A DNA stretch of 64,000 nt from Aeromonas popoffii (GCF_000820025.1 NZ_CDBI01000074.1:62001-126000); one strand, 5' to 3'. Shown: positions 1 to 9,028, counted from the first letter of the stretch. The notes: a model not told the origin generated them from the letters alone. Numbers and translations: made by a program.

Positions 1-317
1 GAGAGGCGGCAGCCGCCGAAATCGAGCTGCTTGAGGGTTTTGACCTGTGCAGGCAATCCTTGTGAAGCGCGAATAAGCTGTGCCTCTTCCAGCACGTTCT
101 CACCGATGATGCCAAGGTCGACCACCCCTTCCATCACCAGACCCGGGATATCGTCATCACGCACCCGCAGGATATCGATGGGCATGTTTTCCACATGGGC
201 GATAAGACGCTGCTCGCGCAGGTTGATTTTCAGGCCACAGCTCTTGAACAGGGCTTGGGAGTCCTGGCTCAGACGACCGGACTTTTGCATGGCGATACGC
301 AGGCGTTGTGTTTCCAT
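1..317 (-). CDS. hisG: ATP phosphoribosyltransferase, N-terminal part (cut by window edge)
   Basis: HisG catalyses the first step of histidine synthesis, joining ATP and PRPP to give phosphoribosyl-ATP in the cytoplasm. The reverse strand reads [17 protein letters not shown] at its start and continues with the conserved N-terminal lobe, including [13 protein letters not shown]. The ATG lies at 315-317 (CAT on the plus strand). About 105 residues are present and the rest lies before position 1. It is the first structural gene after the his leader and attenuator at 349-497, so transcription should depend on histidyl-tRNA charging, as in enteric his operons. Identity is secure; the gene is simply truncated by the window. 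Confidence 0.95.
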   Translation of the reverse strand, partial: METQRLRIAMQKSGRLSQDSQALFKSCGLKINLREQRLIAHVENMPIDILRVRDDDIPGLVMEGVVDLGIIGENVLEEAQLIRASQGLPAQVKTLKQLDFGGCRL

Positions 318-348
318 TTGCTCGATTTCCTTCTAGTCAAAAACGAAA

Positions 349-380
349 AAACCCTCGGAAGTATGTGCTTCCGAGGGTTT
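349..380 (-). terminator. his operon attenuator terminator
   Basis: Perfect 13-bp stem (349-361 with 368-380), 6-nt loop, then a U-rich tract on the minus-strand transcript. It sits between the His-rich leader peptide and hisG, the position of the classical his attenuator. Known biology: the hairpin forms when histidyl-tRNA is plentiful and stops transcription before hisG. Confidence 0.93.
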
Positions 381-446
381 ATGAATCTTGCGGTCCTTTT
401 GGAAGTCACCAGTTAAGTGTCTTCCAGCAGTCAACCTCCTGAAAGA

Positions 447-497
447 CTAGTCGGGATGATGATGGTGGTGATGAGTCTTCAGGGTGGTGAACTGCAT
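447..497 (-). CDS. hisL: his operon leader peptide, 16 aa with six consecutive His
   Basis: The minus strand from ATG (495-497) to TAG (447-449) encodes MQFTTLKTHHHHHHPD, 16 residues with six His codons in a row. The E. coli leader, recalled as MTRVQFKHHHHHHHPD, has the same HisPro-Asp ending. Ribosome stalling at these codons when charged His-tRNA is scarce would favour the antiterminator and allow transcription past the hairpin at 349-380. A GTAAAGGAT-type ribosome site precedes the ATG. The gene is too short for ordinary gene finders. The leader-plus-attenuator pairing makes the call very secure. Confidence 0.95.
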   Translation of the reverse strand: MQFTTLKTHHHHHHPD

Positions 498-657
498 GTA
501 ATCAATCCTTTACAAATAAGATGTCGTAGTTGACGCCTGATTTACACTACCTGCCTTGACAGAAAATGCAACCGGAAACTGTAATTTGATCGATTAAAGT
601 TGAGGAAACGGTTTTCTGGTCGATAACTAGACAATACCCCCTACAGGAGTCGCTATC

Positions 658-900
658 ATGCCCAGCCAGGACCTGTTGTTCCCCATTTTGCCGCGGGCGC
701 CAGCGACCCCGAGTCCTGACGACATCAAGCGGGAAGTGACCCAGATCAGTCAGAAGCACCAGCTGCGCAAGACCAGCACCGACAACGGTGAGTCCCAGCA
801 GCGTCAGCAGGCCTATCCCTCTGCCAAGCGTGATCAGTCAAAGCCTAAAGAGGACGATCACAAGCCGGATCCCGAGCACCAGATCGATCTCTTCGTCTGA
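658..900 (+). CDS. small hydrophilic protein of unknown function (80 aa)
   Basis: I do not recognise this family. The protein begins MPSQDLLFPILPRAP, has a short hydrophobic/proline-rich N-terminus, then a very polar Gln/Lys/Asp-rich body (DIKREVTQISQKHQ, then a QQRQQ stretch) and ends HQIDLFV. No signal peptide, membrane segment or cysteine is seen; the body looks disordered. The ATG has a good ribosome site (AGGAG at about 644-648). A possible promoter is TTGAGG, 16 nt, GATAAC at about 601-628. It lies divergently from the his leader and just upstream of yoaA, and may be cotranscribed with yoaA. Real coding is likely from start, RBS and codon use; function unknown. Confidence 0.6.
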   Translation: MPSQDLLFPILPRAPATPSPDDIKREVTQISQKHQLRKTSTDNGESQQRQQAYPSAKRDQSKPKEDDHKPDPEHQIDLFV

Positions 901-967
901 ACGCATTATCAGTCCCGTTTTAACCGCATTTTTGGCATAATGCCCGCTTTTGCTGCGGGACGCCCTT

Positions 968-2878
968 TTGACCATCCAGACCCTGTTCAAGCCAGATGGC
1001 CCTCTGGCCAGCCACATCGACGGCTTTGTTGCCCGCGCCCCACAACTGGCCATGGCCGAGGCCGTCTCCAGTGCCATCAAGCGCGGTGGCCGTCTGCTGG
1101 TGGAGGCGGGGACTGGCACCGGCAAGACTTATGCCTATCTGGTGCCTGCGCTGGAGTCCGGCAAGCGGGTGGTGATCAGCACCGGCTCCAAGAACCTGCA
1201 GGAGCAGCTTTTCTATCGGGATCTCCCGACCATCACGGGGGCGCTCTCATACACCCCGCCAGTGGCCCTGCTCAAGGGGCGCAGCAACTATCTCTGCATC
1301 GAGCGGATGAACCGGCTCTTGAGCGAATCCCATCTGCAAAAGCCGGAAGTGCTCAATGATCTGGTGAAGGTCAAATCCTGGTCCACCGCTACCGATAACG
1401 GCGATGTGGGGGACATTCCGGGGCTGCAGGAGAACGCCGAGATCCTCACCCACGTCACCAGCACCAACGACAACTGCCTAGGTCGCGATTGCCCCTATTA
1501 CGACGACTGCCATCTGGTGGTGGCCCGACGCCGCGCCATGGATGCCCAGGTGGTGGTGATCAATCATCACCTCTTCTTCGCCGATATGGCGGTGAAAGAC
1601 ACAGGGTTTGGCGAGTTGGTGCCCGAAGCGCAAGTGTATGTGTTCGACGAGGCGCACCAGTTGGCGGAGATCGCCACCAACTACTTCGGCAAGTCGGTGG
1701 GCAGCCGCACCATCCAGGATCTGGCGCAGGATATCCAGCTGGCCTATCGGGCCGAGGCGCACGACATGGCCCAGCTCGGCAAGGCGGCGGACAGGCTCTC
1801 CATCGCCAGTCAGGATCTGCGTCTCGCTTTTGGCGTGGATGGCGGTCGTGGCAATACCCGTGACATGCTGCGCCAGCCGCTCTGGGGGCAGGCGTTGGCC
1901 CGTCTCAACGACGCCATCGGGCTCTGCTACGAGGTGTTGAAGTTGGCGCTCGGGCGCGGCGAGCAGCTGGATCACGCCTTCGAGCGGATCTGCGAACTGC
2001 GCACCCGCCTTGGGGAGGTGCTGACCATTAACCAGACCGGCTTCTCCTATTGGTATGATTGCTCGCGACTGCATTTTTCCCTCAACATCACCCCGCTGTC
2101 GGTGGCCGAGCGCTTTGGCGCCGAGGTACTGCGTCCCGAGGTGGCCTGGATCTTTACCTCCGCCACCCTGACGGTGGACATGCGCTTCGATCACTTTGTG
2201 GCCGAGCTGGGACTCGCGGGCAGTGCCGAGCTCATTCTCGACAGCCCGTTCGACTATGCCGAGCAGGCGCGACTATGCGTACCCCGTTTTCTGCCCGAGC
2301 CCAACGCCTTCGGGCGGGGCGAACAGCTGGCCCAGCTGATGATCCCCCTCATCAACAAGACGCCGGGGGGCTGTTTCTTCCTCTGCACCAGCCATCAGGT
2401 GATGCGTCAGGTGGCCGAGGTGCTGCGCCGCGAGATAGGCCGCACTGTGCTGCTACAGGGGGAGGACAACAAGCAGCGGCTACTCAAGGAGTTTGTCGAG
2501 AATGGCCGCGCCGTATTGGTGGCCACCAGCAGCTTCTGGGAGGGGATAGACGTGCGGGGGGCTGCGTTGTCGTGTGTTATCATCGACAAGCTGCCGTTTG
2601 CCAGCCCAGACGATCCCTTGCTCAAGGCACGGGTCGATGATTGCAAGCTCAAGGGGGGCGATCCCTTCGCCGAGCTGCAGTTGCCCAAGGCAGTGATAGC
2701 GCTCAAGCAGGGGGTGGGGCGGCTCATTCGTGATCGCAGTGATCACGGCGTACTGGTCATCTGTGATCCACGCATGGTCAACAAACCCTACGGCGCTACC
2801 TTTATCAAGAGTTTGCCCGCCATCCCTCGCACCCGGGAGTTGGGGACGCTGGGGCGCTTTTTCGATCGCGGTGAATAA
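968..2878 (+). CDS. yoaA: ATP-dependent DNA helicase YoaA (XPD/DinG-like, Fe-S)
   Basis: Superfamily 2 iron-sulfur DNA helicase of the XPD/DinG group; in E. coli YoaA acts in DNA damage tolerance and binds the polymerase accessory subunit HolC. Visible motifs: Walker A EAGTGTGKT (about residues 46-54), the Fe-S cysteine set CLGRDCPYYDDC (about 170-181) with an earlier cysteine in SNYLCIER, DEAH in VYVFDEAHQL (about 225), and C-terminal motif VI in LKQGVGRLIRD. About 636 residues matches the family. Start is uncertain: I chose TTG at 968 (MTIQTLFKPDG), because it sits at suitable distance from a GCGGGA ribosome site; an in-frame TTG at 950 is possible. It heads a block with tsaB, slp, fadD and rnd, as in E. 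coli. Confidence 0.93.
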   Translation: MTIQTLFKPDGPLASHIDGFVARAPQLAMAEAVSSAIKRGGRLLVEAGTGTGKTYAYLVPALESGKRVVISTGSKNLQEQLFYRDLPTITGALSYTPPVALLKGRSNYLCIERMNRLLSESHLQKPEVLNDLVKVKSWSTATDNGDVGDIPGLQENAEILTHVTSTNDNCLGRDCPYYDDCHLVVARRRAMDAQVVVINHHLFFADMAVKDTGFGELVPEAQVYVFDEAHQLAEIATNYFGKSVGSRTIQDLAQDIQLAYRAEAHDMAQLGKAADRLSIASQDLRLAFGVDGGRGNTRDMLRQPLWGQALARLNDAIGLCYEVLKLALGRGEQLDHAFERICELRTRLGEVLTINQTGFSYWYDCSRLHFSLNITPLSVAERFGAEVLRPEVAWIFTSATLTVDMRFDHFVAELGLAGSAELILDSPFDYAEQARLCVPRFLPEPNAFGRGEQLAQLMIPLINKTPGGCFFLCTSHQVMRQVAEVLRREIGRTVLLQGEDNKQRLLKEFVENGRAVLVATSSFWEGIDVRGAALSCVIIDKLPFASPDDPLLKARVDDCKLKGGDPFAELQLPKAVIALKQGVGRLIRDRSDHGVLVICDPRMVNKPYGATFIKSLPAIPRTRELGTLGRFFDRGE

Positions 2879-2968
2879 GTTTGCCGCCAGATAACAGAGT
2901 TGAACAACGGGCGAGTACATCTTGCTTGCCGGTTATGTAATTGACTGATTTTATAGAGATTGGAAAGC

Positions 2969-3670
2969 ATGAACGAGTTGAAGATCCTGGCCGTTGATAC
3001 CGCCACCGAAGCCTGCTCCGCCGCCTTGCAGGTGGGTGACACGCTGTTCTCCCGCTGGGAAGAGGCGCCGCGGGATCACACCCGTAAAATCTTGCCCATG
3101 GTTCAGGCTGTGCTGGATGATGCCGGGATAACCTTGGGCGAGCTCGATGCCATCGCGTTCGGGCGTGGCCCGGGCTCCTTTACCGGGGTACGGATCGGCA
3201 TCAGCGTGGCTCAGGGGCTGGCGTTCGGGGTGGGTGTGCCGCTGATAGGCATCTCGACTCTGGCCGCCATGGCGCAAGGTGCCTATCGTCTCGATGGCGC
3301 CAAACAGGTGTTAACCGCCATCGATGCACGGATGAACGAGGTCTATTTTGGCCGCTATGAGCTGATAGATGGCCGTATGCAGCGGGTGGGCGACGAGGTG
3401 GTGAGCGATCCCGCGGCACTGGTTGACGCCCGTGGCAAGCTGGCGGGTTGGGTGACCTGCGTCGGCACAGGTTTTGAAACCTATAGCGAGACCTTGAGTG
3501 GTCTTGCCGATGAGCTGGCGGTGAGCCAGGTACGCTTCCCGGCGGCCATCGACATGCTGCCACTGGCCCGCGCCGCCTGGCTGGCTGGGGAGGCAGTACC
3601 TGTTGAGCAGGCGACGCCGGTCTATTTGCGTGACAAGGTGACCTGGAAAAAATTGCCGGGTCGCGAATAA
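2969..3670 (+). CDS. tsaB: tRNA t6A synthesis protein TsaB
   Basis: TsaB (YeaZ) is the scaffold partner of TsaD in making N6-threonylcarbamoyladenosine at position 37 of ANN-decoding tRNAs. The 233-residue product starts MNELKILAVDTATEACS, the hallmark ASKHA N-terminus, and has GRGPGSFTGVRIG (about residues 69-81), the second family signature. ATG at 2969 is chosen because the preceding GGAAAG can serve as ribosome site and the family starts just before K-I-L-A-V-D. It lies 90 nt after yoaA, as in E. coli, and is probably cotranscribed with it and slp. Confidence 0.95.
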   Translation: MNELKILAVDTATEACSAALQVGDTLFSRWEEAPRDHTRKILPMVQAVLDDAGITLGELDAIAFGRGPGSFTGVRIGISVAQGLAFGVGVPLIGISTLAAMAQGAYRLDGAKQVLTAIDARMNEVYFGRYELIDGRMQRVGDEVVSDPAALVDARGKLAGWVTCVGTGFETYSETLSGLADELAVSQVRFPAAIDMLPLARAAWLAGEAVPVEQATPVYLRDKVTWKKLPGRE

Positions 3671-3777
3671 GGGCAGGAGGCGGCGTTGCATGCCTGTCGC
3701 TCTTGCCATAAACCTGCATCCCCCCTGCCGGACAGGGCCTGGTAACAGGTTCGGTATCCGGCAAAAAGGAGAGTGAC

Positions 3778-4293
3778 ATGATGAAACGTGCGATCGTGAT
3801 AGGGGTGGCAGGCTTGCTGCTCGGCGGGTGCAGCACTGTTCCGAAGGAGCTGGCTTATGAGCCGGCAAACCAGCTGGTGGCCTATCAGCCCGCCCTTGGC
3901 GGGATGGAGGGCAAACCGGCCCGCTGGAGCGGCGTCATCTCGGCAGTACAGAACAAGGCGGATCAGAGCGTCATCGAGGTAGTTTATCTGCCGCTCAAAT
4001 CCAACGGTGTTCCGGAGCAGACTGAGCAGAGTCCGGGCCGCTTTCTGGCCATCATGCAGGGCTTCGTCGACCCGACCCTTTACGCCAAGGGGCGCAGCCT
4101 GACGGTGCTCGGCACCATAGCCCAGCCGGTAGATGGCCAGATTGGCGAGCACAAATATCGTTTCTCGGTGATCGATGCCACCTCCAGCAAGCTGTGGCCG
4201 CCGGTGAAGGAGGTAGAGATCCGCTATATGGATCCTTACTTCTACGACCCCTTCTATGATCCCTTCTGGCCGAGACGGCCGCTGCGTCGCTAA
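3778..4293 (+). CDS. Slp family outer-membrane lipoprotein
   Basis: A 171-residue protein with a lipoprotein signal: MMKRAIVIGVAGLLLGGC, lipobox LLGGC with the modified cysteine at about residue 18. The mature part (PKELAYEP..., then W-S-G-V-I-S and RFLAIMQGFVDPTLYAKG) fits the Slp/YeaY family of starvation- or stationary-phase outer-membrane lipoproteins. The C-terminus is rich in Tyr, Phe, Asp and Pro (DPYFYDPFYDPFWPRRP), which looks unstructured. The ribosome site AGGAG lies about 7 nt before ATG 3778; ATG 3781 is an alternative. Its place between tsaB and fadD matches E. coli yeaY. Family call firm, precise role unknown. Confidence 0.88.
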   Translation: MMKRAIVIGVAGLLLGGCSTVPKELAYEPANQLVAYQPALGGMEGKPARWSGVISAVQNKADQSVIEVVYLPLKSNGVPEQTEQSPGRFLAIMQGFVDPTLYAKGRSLTVLGTIAQPVDGQIGEHKYRFSVIDATSSKLWPPVKEVEIRYMDPYFYDPFYDPFWPRRPLRR

Positions 4294-4301
4294 GGTTGCA
4301 C

Positions 4302-5153
4302 ATGACAATCATCATGCAGGAAAAAATGCTCACCCTGGCCGATGGTCGTCGGGTGGCCTTGCTTGACAACGAGCAGCAGGGCAAGCCGCTGCTGATCGCC
4401 TTGCATGGCTGGCTCGACAACAGCGCCAGCTTCTTGCCGCTGGCCCCGTATCTGGGGGACTTTCATCTCATCTGTGTCGATCTGCCAGGTCATGGTCACT
4501 CCGATCACAAGACCACCCCCTATGTTTTTGTGGACTGGCTGGATGATCTCTACCAGATCGTTCAGGCGGCAGGCTGGTCGCGTTTCAATCTACTTGGCCA
4601 CTCCCTCGGGGCATTGATTGCGTCTGCCTATGCCGGCGTCTTTCCCGAGCTGGTGGAGCGGATCATCATGCTGGAGGGGTTGGGCCCGCTCAGCCAGCCC
4701 GATGAGGAGGTGCCGGCGCAGTTGCGGCGGGCGATTTTAAATCGCAGTCGCACCCGGGAACGCAGTGCCAACGGTTTTGCCTCGGTTGATGAAGCGGTGG
4801 CCGCCCGTTGCAAGGTGGTGGATATCACGCCGCAGGCGGCGCGGCTTATCTGCGAGCGACAACTGGTGGAGCGGGCAGGGCGCTGGCATTGGCGCAGCGA
4901 TCCCCGTTTGCGGGAATTGTCGCCACTGCGCATGGGTGAGGGGCAGGCCCAGGCGCTGATCCGTGCCATCCGCTGCCCTGCGCTGTTTATCCGGGGCGAG
5001 CAGGGCTTTGCCAGCCTGCTGGAGCAGTGGCAGTTGCGTCATGGCGCATTCGAGCAAATAGAAATGGTCGTTTTGGCGGGAAACCATCATTTTCATATGG
5101 AAAACTCGGCCGATACCGCCGTTTGTATCGAAAAATTTTGTCAAATTCGCTAG
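4302..5153 (+). CDS. alpha/beta-hydrolase fold protein (possible esterase)
   Basis: A 283-residue cytoplasmic alpha/beta hydrolase. Oxyanion-side motif ALHGWLDN (about residues 33-40), nucleophile elbow GHSLG (about 103-107, Ser105), and a late NHHFH that can supply the catalytic His. No signal peptide. It resembles the serine-hydrolase group often annotated MhpC-like or as a lipase, but the substrate cannot be told from sequence. ATG 4302 follows TAAGG, formed by the stop of slp, at 6-nt spacing, which suggests translational coupling to slp. It sits between slp and fadD, where E. coli has no such gene. Fold certain; reaction unknown. Confidence 0.88.
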   Translation: MTIIMQEKMLTLADGRRVALLDNEQQGKPLLIALHGWLDNSASFLPLAPYLGDFHLICVDLPGHGHSDHKTTPYVFVDWLDDLYQIVQAAGWSRFNLLGHSLGALIASAYAGVFPELVERIIMLEGLGPLSQPDEEVPAQLRRAILNRSRTRERSANGFASVDEAVAARCKVVDITPQAARLICERQLVERAGRWHWRSDPRLRELSPLRMGEGQAQALIRAIRCPALFIRGEQGFASLLEQWQLRHGAFEQIEMVVLAGNHHFHMENSADTAVCIEKFCQIR

Positions 5154-5351
5154 AATCACCGGCTTTCAATCATTCCAGGTTTGTTTTCCCCCTCACACGT
5201 ATCCGTTGTTAATTCGCTGTTAATTGATGTGGCCCTATGTAAATATGGGTGACATTAGAGCATGAGCTTAAAACGACCGATTGAATTGGATGTGAACAGG
5301 GACGGAGGCAATACAGTGAGCGCACAGGTGCTAGTTATGCAGGAGAAGTTC

Positions 5352-7028
5352 GTGGAAAAAGTCTGGCTGAAGCGTTATCCACAAGGGGTTCCCGCCGAGA
5401 TCAACCCAGACCAATACAGCTCCCTGGTCGACATGTTTGAGGCATCGGTGACCGAGTTTGCCGATCAGCCTGCCTTCGTCAACATGGGGCAAACCATCAC
5501 CTACCGCCGACTGGAAGAGCAGTCCCGCGCCTTTGCCGCCTACCTGCAAAGCGAGCTCAAGCTCAGCCAGGGGGATCGGGTGGCTGTGATGATGCCGAAC
5601 CTGTTGCAATACCCCATCGCCGTGTTCGGCATACTGCGCGCCGGTATGATAGTGGTGAACGTCAATCCGCTCTATACCCCGCGCGAGCTGGAGCATCAGC
5701 TCAAGGACTCGGGTGCCAAGGCCATCGTCATCGTCTCCAACTTTGCCCATACCCTGGAAAAAGTGGTCTACGACACCCCAATCAAGCACGTCATCCTGAC
5801 CCGCATGGGCGACAACCTGGGGCTGGCAAAAGGCACCCTGGTCAACTTCGTGGTGAAATACGTCAAGAAGCTGGTACCCAAATACAACCTGCCCCACGCC
5901 AGCACCATGCGTCAGGCCCTCTCCAAGGGGCGCTACCTGCAGTACATCAAGCCCGAGATCACCAATGATGATCTCGCCTTCCTGCAGTACACCGGCGGCA
6001 CCACTGGCCTCTCCAAGGGGGCCATGCTGACCCATCGCAACATGATTGCCAACGTCGAGCAGTGCCTCGGCGTCTATGGCCCCATGCTGGCGCGGGGCAA
6101 GGAGTTCGTGGTCACGGCACTGCCGCTCTATCACGTCTTCGCCCTGACGGTGAACTGCCTGCTGTTCATGCGCCTGGGTGGCTACAACCTGCTCATCAGC
6201 AACCCGCGCGACATCCCGGGCTTTGTCAAAGAGATCAGAAAATACCCCTTCACCTGCATCACAGGGGTCAACACCCTGTTCAATGCCCTGGTCAACAACG
6301 GCGAATTCCAGTCGATGGATTTTGGCAAGTTGAAGCTGACCATAGGGGGGGGCATGGCGGTGCAACGGGCGGTCGCCGAACAGTGGAAGGGGCTGACCGA
6401 CACCCCGCTGCTGGAAGGTTATGGCCTGACCGAGTGTTCGCCGCTGGTGAGCGTCTGCCCCTACGATCTGCTCGACTACAACGGCTCCATCGGTCTGCCG
6501 GTCTGCTCCACCGACATCCGTCTGGTGGATGACGCCGGTCAGGTGATCACCGAATGTGGCAAGCCCGGCGAGATGCAGGTGCGAGGCCCCCAGGTGATGG
6601 TGGGTTACTGGCAGCGTCCCGAGGCCACTGCCGAGGTAATGCAGGATGGCTGGCTCTGTACCGGCGATATCGCCGTGTGTGACGAGCAAGGTTTTTTCAA
6701 GATCGTCGATCGCAAGAAGGACATGATCCTGGTCTCGGGTTTCAACGTCTATCCGAACGAGATCGAAGACGTGGTGGCGCTTCACCCCAAGGTGCTGGAA
6801 GTGGCTGCGGTTGGCGTGCCGCACAAGGTTTCCGGCGAGCTGGTGAAGATCTTCGTGGTCAAAAAAGATGCAAAACTGCAGGAGGACGAGATTATTGCCC
6901 ACTGCCGCACACATCTGACTGCCTATAAGGTGCCGAAACTGGTAGAATTTCGCGACGAACTTCCCAAGACCAATGTGGGCAAGATCCTGCGCCGCGTGCT
7001 GCGCGACGAGGAAATTGCCAAGCAATAA
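5352..7028 (+). CDS. fadD: long-chain fatty acid-CoA ligase FadD
   Basis: FadD activates imported long-chain fatty acids to acyl-CoA at the inner membrane for beta-oxidation. ANL-superfamily motifs: ATP/AMP signature [12 protein letters not shown] (about residues 212-223), [12 protein letters not shown], and C-terminal GKILRR with the conserved adenylation lysine. I chose GTG 5352 (product [14 protein letters not shown], 558 aa), because it aligns with the E. coli start, recalled as MKKVWLNRYP, and AGGAG at 5341-5345 is ideally spaced. In-frame starts at 5262 (ATG), 5316 (GTG) and 5337 (ATG) would add up to 30 residues. A terminator follows at once. Fatty-acid-responsive control (FadR in relatives) is expected, but I did not identify an operator. 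Confidence 0.96.
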   Translation: MEKVWLKRYPQGVPAEINPDQYSSLVDMFEASVTEFADQPAFVNMGQTITYRRLEEQSRAFAAYLQSELKLSQGDRVAVMMPNLLQYPIAVFGILRAGMIVVNVNPLYTPRELEHQLKDSGAKAIVIVSNFAHTLEKVVYDTPIKHVILTRMGDNLGLAKGTLVNFVVKYVKKLVPKYNLPHASTMRQALSKGRYLQYIKPEITNDDLAFLQYTGGTTGLSKGAMLTHRNMIANVEQCLGVYGPMLARGKEFVVTALPLYHVFALTVNCLLFMRLGGYNLLISNPRDIPGFVKEIRKYPFTCITGVNTLFNALVNNGEFQSMDFGKLKLTIGGGMAVQRAVAEQWKGLTDTPLLEGYGLTECSPLVSVCPYDLLDYNGSIGLPVCSTDIRLVDDAGQVITECGKPGEMQVRGPQVMVGYWQRPEATAEVMQDGWLCTGDIAVCDEQGFFKIVDRKKDMILVSGFNVYPNEIEDVVALHPKVLEVAAVGVPHKVSGELVKIFVVKKDAKLQEDEIIAHCRTHLTAYKVPKLVEFRDELPKTNVGKILRRVLRDEEIAKQ

Positions 7029-7051
7029 CGGGCGATCCGCCGCTGTCATGC

Positions 7052-7079
7052 AAAACCGTGGGTCATGCCACGGTTTTTT
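7052..7079 (+). terminator. fadD terminator
   Basis: 10-bp stem (AAAACCGTGG at 7052-7061 with CCACGGTTTT at 7068-7077), 6-nt loop and six T's. It lies between fadD and rnd, so rnd needs its own promoter or readthrough. Confidence 0.9.
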
Positions 7080-7109
7080 CTTTTGGCCCTGATCAACGCG
7101 CAGGCAAAG

Positions 7110-8222
7110 ATGCACTATCAACTCATTTCACAGCAAGCCGAACTGGAACAGTATCTCGCTTCCCTGGCCGACGTTCCCCTGGCCATCGATACTGAATTCG
7201 TCCGCACCCGCACCTATTACCCCCAGCTGGGCCTGTTCCAGATCTATGATGGCGAGCATCTGGCCCTGCTGGATCCCCTGGCTCTGAACCTCGCGCCCCT
7301 CTGGCAACGGCTTGGCCGGGCAGGGCAGATCGCCATACTGCACGCCTCCGGCGAAGACCTGGAGCTGATCCAGCACGAGGCTGGCCATCTGCCCAATCAG
7401 ATGCACGACACTCAGCTGGCGACGGCCTTTCTGGGCTATGGCGTGTCGGTCGGTTTTGGCGCCCTGGCCAAGGATTTTCTCGGCGTGGAGCTGGTCAAGG
7501 ATCAGGCCCGTACCGATTGGCTGGCTCGTCCGCTCACCGAGCGTCAGCTCGAATACGCGGCGGCTGATGTGTTCTACCTGATGCCGCTCTACGAGAAGGT
7601 GATGGCCCAGCTGCACGAGAGCGGCAAGTTTGCCTGGTTCGAGCAGGAGTGCCAGAACCACTCGGCCCGCAAGACCCAGGGCTGCGATCCCCGTCAGGCC
7701 TATCTCGACATCATCAATGCCTGGCAACTGGGACGCCGTGAACTGGCCATACTGCGCGAGCTGGCTGCCTGGCGTCAGCAAGAGGCGGTGCGCCGCGATC
7801 TGGCCCTTAACTTCGTGGTCAAGGAGCTGCATCTGTTCAAGGTGGCGGAGCGCAAACCCACGTCGCTGCGCGATCTCAATGAGCTGGGGCTGGCTCCCAT
7901 CGAGATCAAGATCCATGGCAAGCGGATGCTGGACATAGTCGCGACGGCCCAGCAGAGCGACCCTGCGGGCTGGCCTGATCCCATTCGCCGGCTGGTGGAT
8001 TATCCCCAGTACAAGGCCGAGCTCAAGCGCATCAAGGGGATGGTGGAGGAGAAAGCCAAGGCCAGCAACATCCCGCCGGAACTGGTGGCGAGCAAGAAGA
8101 TCATTCACCAGTACTTCACCTGGAGCTGGCGTATGAGCGATGAAGAGCGTGCTCGTGCTGACAAGCCCATGCTGCTACAAGGGTGGCGTCATGAGCTGGT
8201 GGGGCATCTGCTGGCACAATAA
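7110..8222 (+). CDS. rnd: ribonuclease D
   Basis: RNase D is a 3'-5' exoribonuclease that trims tRNA 3' ends. DEDDy nuclease motifs are present: AIDTEFVR (motif I), HASGEDLELI and MHDTQLA (motif II), and YAAADVFYL (motif III), followed by an HRDC helical region. The 370-residue product begins MHYQLISQQAELEQYL. ATG 7110 is preferred over the upstream TTG 7065, because the latter lies inside the fadD terminator. It completes the tsaB-slp-fadD-rnd order seen in E. coli. Confidence 0.95.
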   Translation: MHYQLISQQAELEQYLASLADVPLAIDTEFVRTRTYYPQLGLFQIYDGEHLALLDPLALNLAPLWQRLGRAGQIAILHASGEDLELIQHEAGHLPNQMHDTQLATAFLGYGVSVGFGALAKDFLGVELVKDQARTDWLARPLTERQLEYAAADVFYLMPLYEKVMAQLHESGKFAWFEQECQNHSARKTQGCDPRQAYLDIINAWQLGRRELAILRELAAWRQQEAVRRDLALNFVVKELHLFKVAERKPTSLRDLNELGLAPIEIKIHGKRMLDIVATAQQSDPAGWPDPIRRLVDYPQYKAELKRIKGMVEEKAKASNIPPELVASKKIIHQYFTWSWRMSDEERARADKPMLLQGWRHELVGHLLAQ

Positions 8223-8233
8223 GCGACATAGTC

Positions 8234-8260
8234 AACAATGGGCCCAGCGGGCCCATTGTT
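8234..8260. terminator. bidirectional terminator between rnd and the convergent gene
   Basis: 12-bp perfect stem (AACAATGGGCCC at 8234-8245 with GGGCCCATTGTT at 8249-8260) and 3-nt loop. It sits between two convergent genes. The T-tracts are weak on both sides. Confidence 0.75.
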
Positions 8261-8269
8261 CTATCTGCC

Positions 8270-9028
8270 TCACGGCTGCGGGTAGTGGTAGCGTGCGAGG
8301 ATCTGCCTATATTCAGGGCTCTGCAGCAGGGCCCTGATGGCCTCGTCGAGCCGTTGCAACTGCTGTGGCGTGGTGGTGCGGCGGTTCAGCATCAAATGCA
8401 CGGGTGTCTGCTGGATATAGATCAGGGTGGTCAGCTCATCGAGTGGCATGCCAAAGGGGCTCAGCTCCTCCAGCCCCATGGGGTCCAGGACCACACCCTG
8501 GATACGGCCTGCCAGCAGTAATTTCATCAACTGCTCCAGCCGTAGCCTGACGAGCAGGCGATCCTTCAGCTGGGGAGATTGCACGAAGGTGCGAAAGTCA
8601 GGGCCGTAGTCAAAGTCGCGCAGCAGGCCTATGGTGAACTCGGTGCGAGGCAGCAGATCGGAGAGCTGAGCAACCCCCTGCCAGCGTGACTTGTCCTGGC
8701 GCCTGATGAGAAGCACCGTCTCTTCATTGCGATAGGAAATGGAAAAGCGGGCAAATTGTTCCCGCAGTGGTGTCTTGTTGGCCATCATTGTCATCTGCAA
8801 GCTGCCAAATTCCAACTCGCGCAGGATCCGGGCCCAGGGCATTTCGCTGTAACGGGCGTCAAAACCGGCCCTGCTGAAGATGGCCTCCACCAAGTCGATG
8901 TCCAGCCCCTGCAACTGCTGCTGTTCATCGCGAAAGCTGAACGGATGCCAGCTTGACCAGCCCACGACCAGTGACTCCTGTGCCCAGGCGGTGCAACACA
9001 GACACCATAACAACAAGACTCTGCACAC
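8270..9028 (-). CDS. periplasmic solute-binding protein, family 3 (amino-acid type)
   Basis: A 252-residue type-II periplasmic binding fold protein of the SBP_bac_3 (amino-acid/polar) family. N-terminal secretion signal MCRVLLLWCLCCTAWAQ ends near residue 17. The mature part opens with VGWSSWHPFSFRDEQ, continues GLDIDLVEAIFSRAGF and EMPWARILRELEFG, features shared with stand-alone binding proteins of Vibrio and Aeromonas. GTG 9028 is chosen because AGGGA lies upstream at suitable spacing and the signal peptide begins there. No ABC permease or ATPase is adjacent, so it may work with a distant transporter or as a sensor input. Ligand unknown. Confidence 0.85.
   Translation of the reverse strand: MCRVLLLWCLCCTAWAQESLVVGWSSWHPFSFRDEQQQLQGLDIDLVEAIFSRAGFDARYSEMPWARILRELEFGSLQMTMMANKTPLREQFARFSISYRNEETVLLIRRQDKSRWQGVAQLSDLLPRTEFTIGLLRDFDYGPDFRTFVQSPQLKDRLLVRLRLEQLMKLLLAGRIQGVVLDPMGLEELSPFGMPLDELTTLIYIQQTPVHLMLNRRTTTPQQLQRLDEAIRALLQSPEYRQILARYHYPQP

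Noticed and set aside
1478-2194. 238-codon minus-strand frame opposite yoaA
   Set aside because: No start signals and no family resemblance; it lies in the coding region of yoaA.
5331-7121. 596-codon open frame on the minus strand opposite fadD
   Set aside because: Shadow of high-GC codon bias; no ribosome site; His/Gln/Val-rich product without any recognisable domain; fadD is certain.
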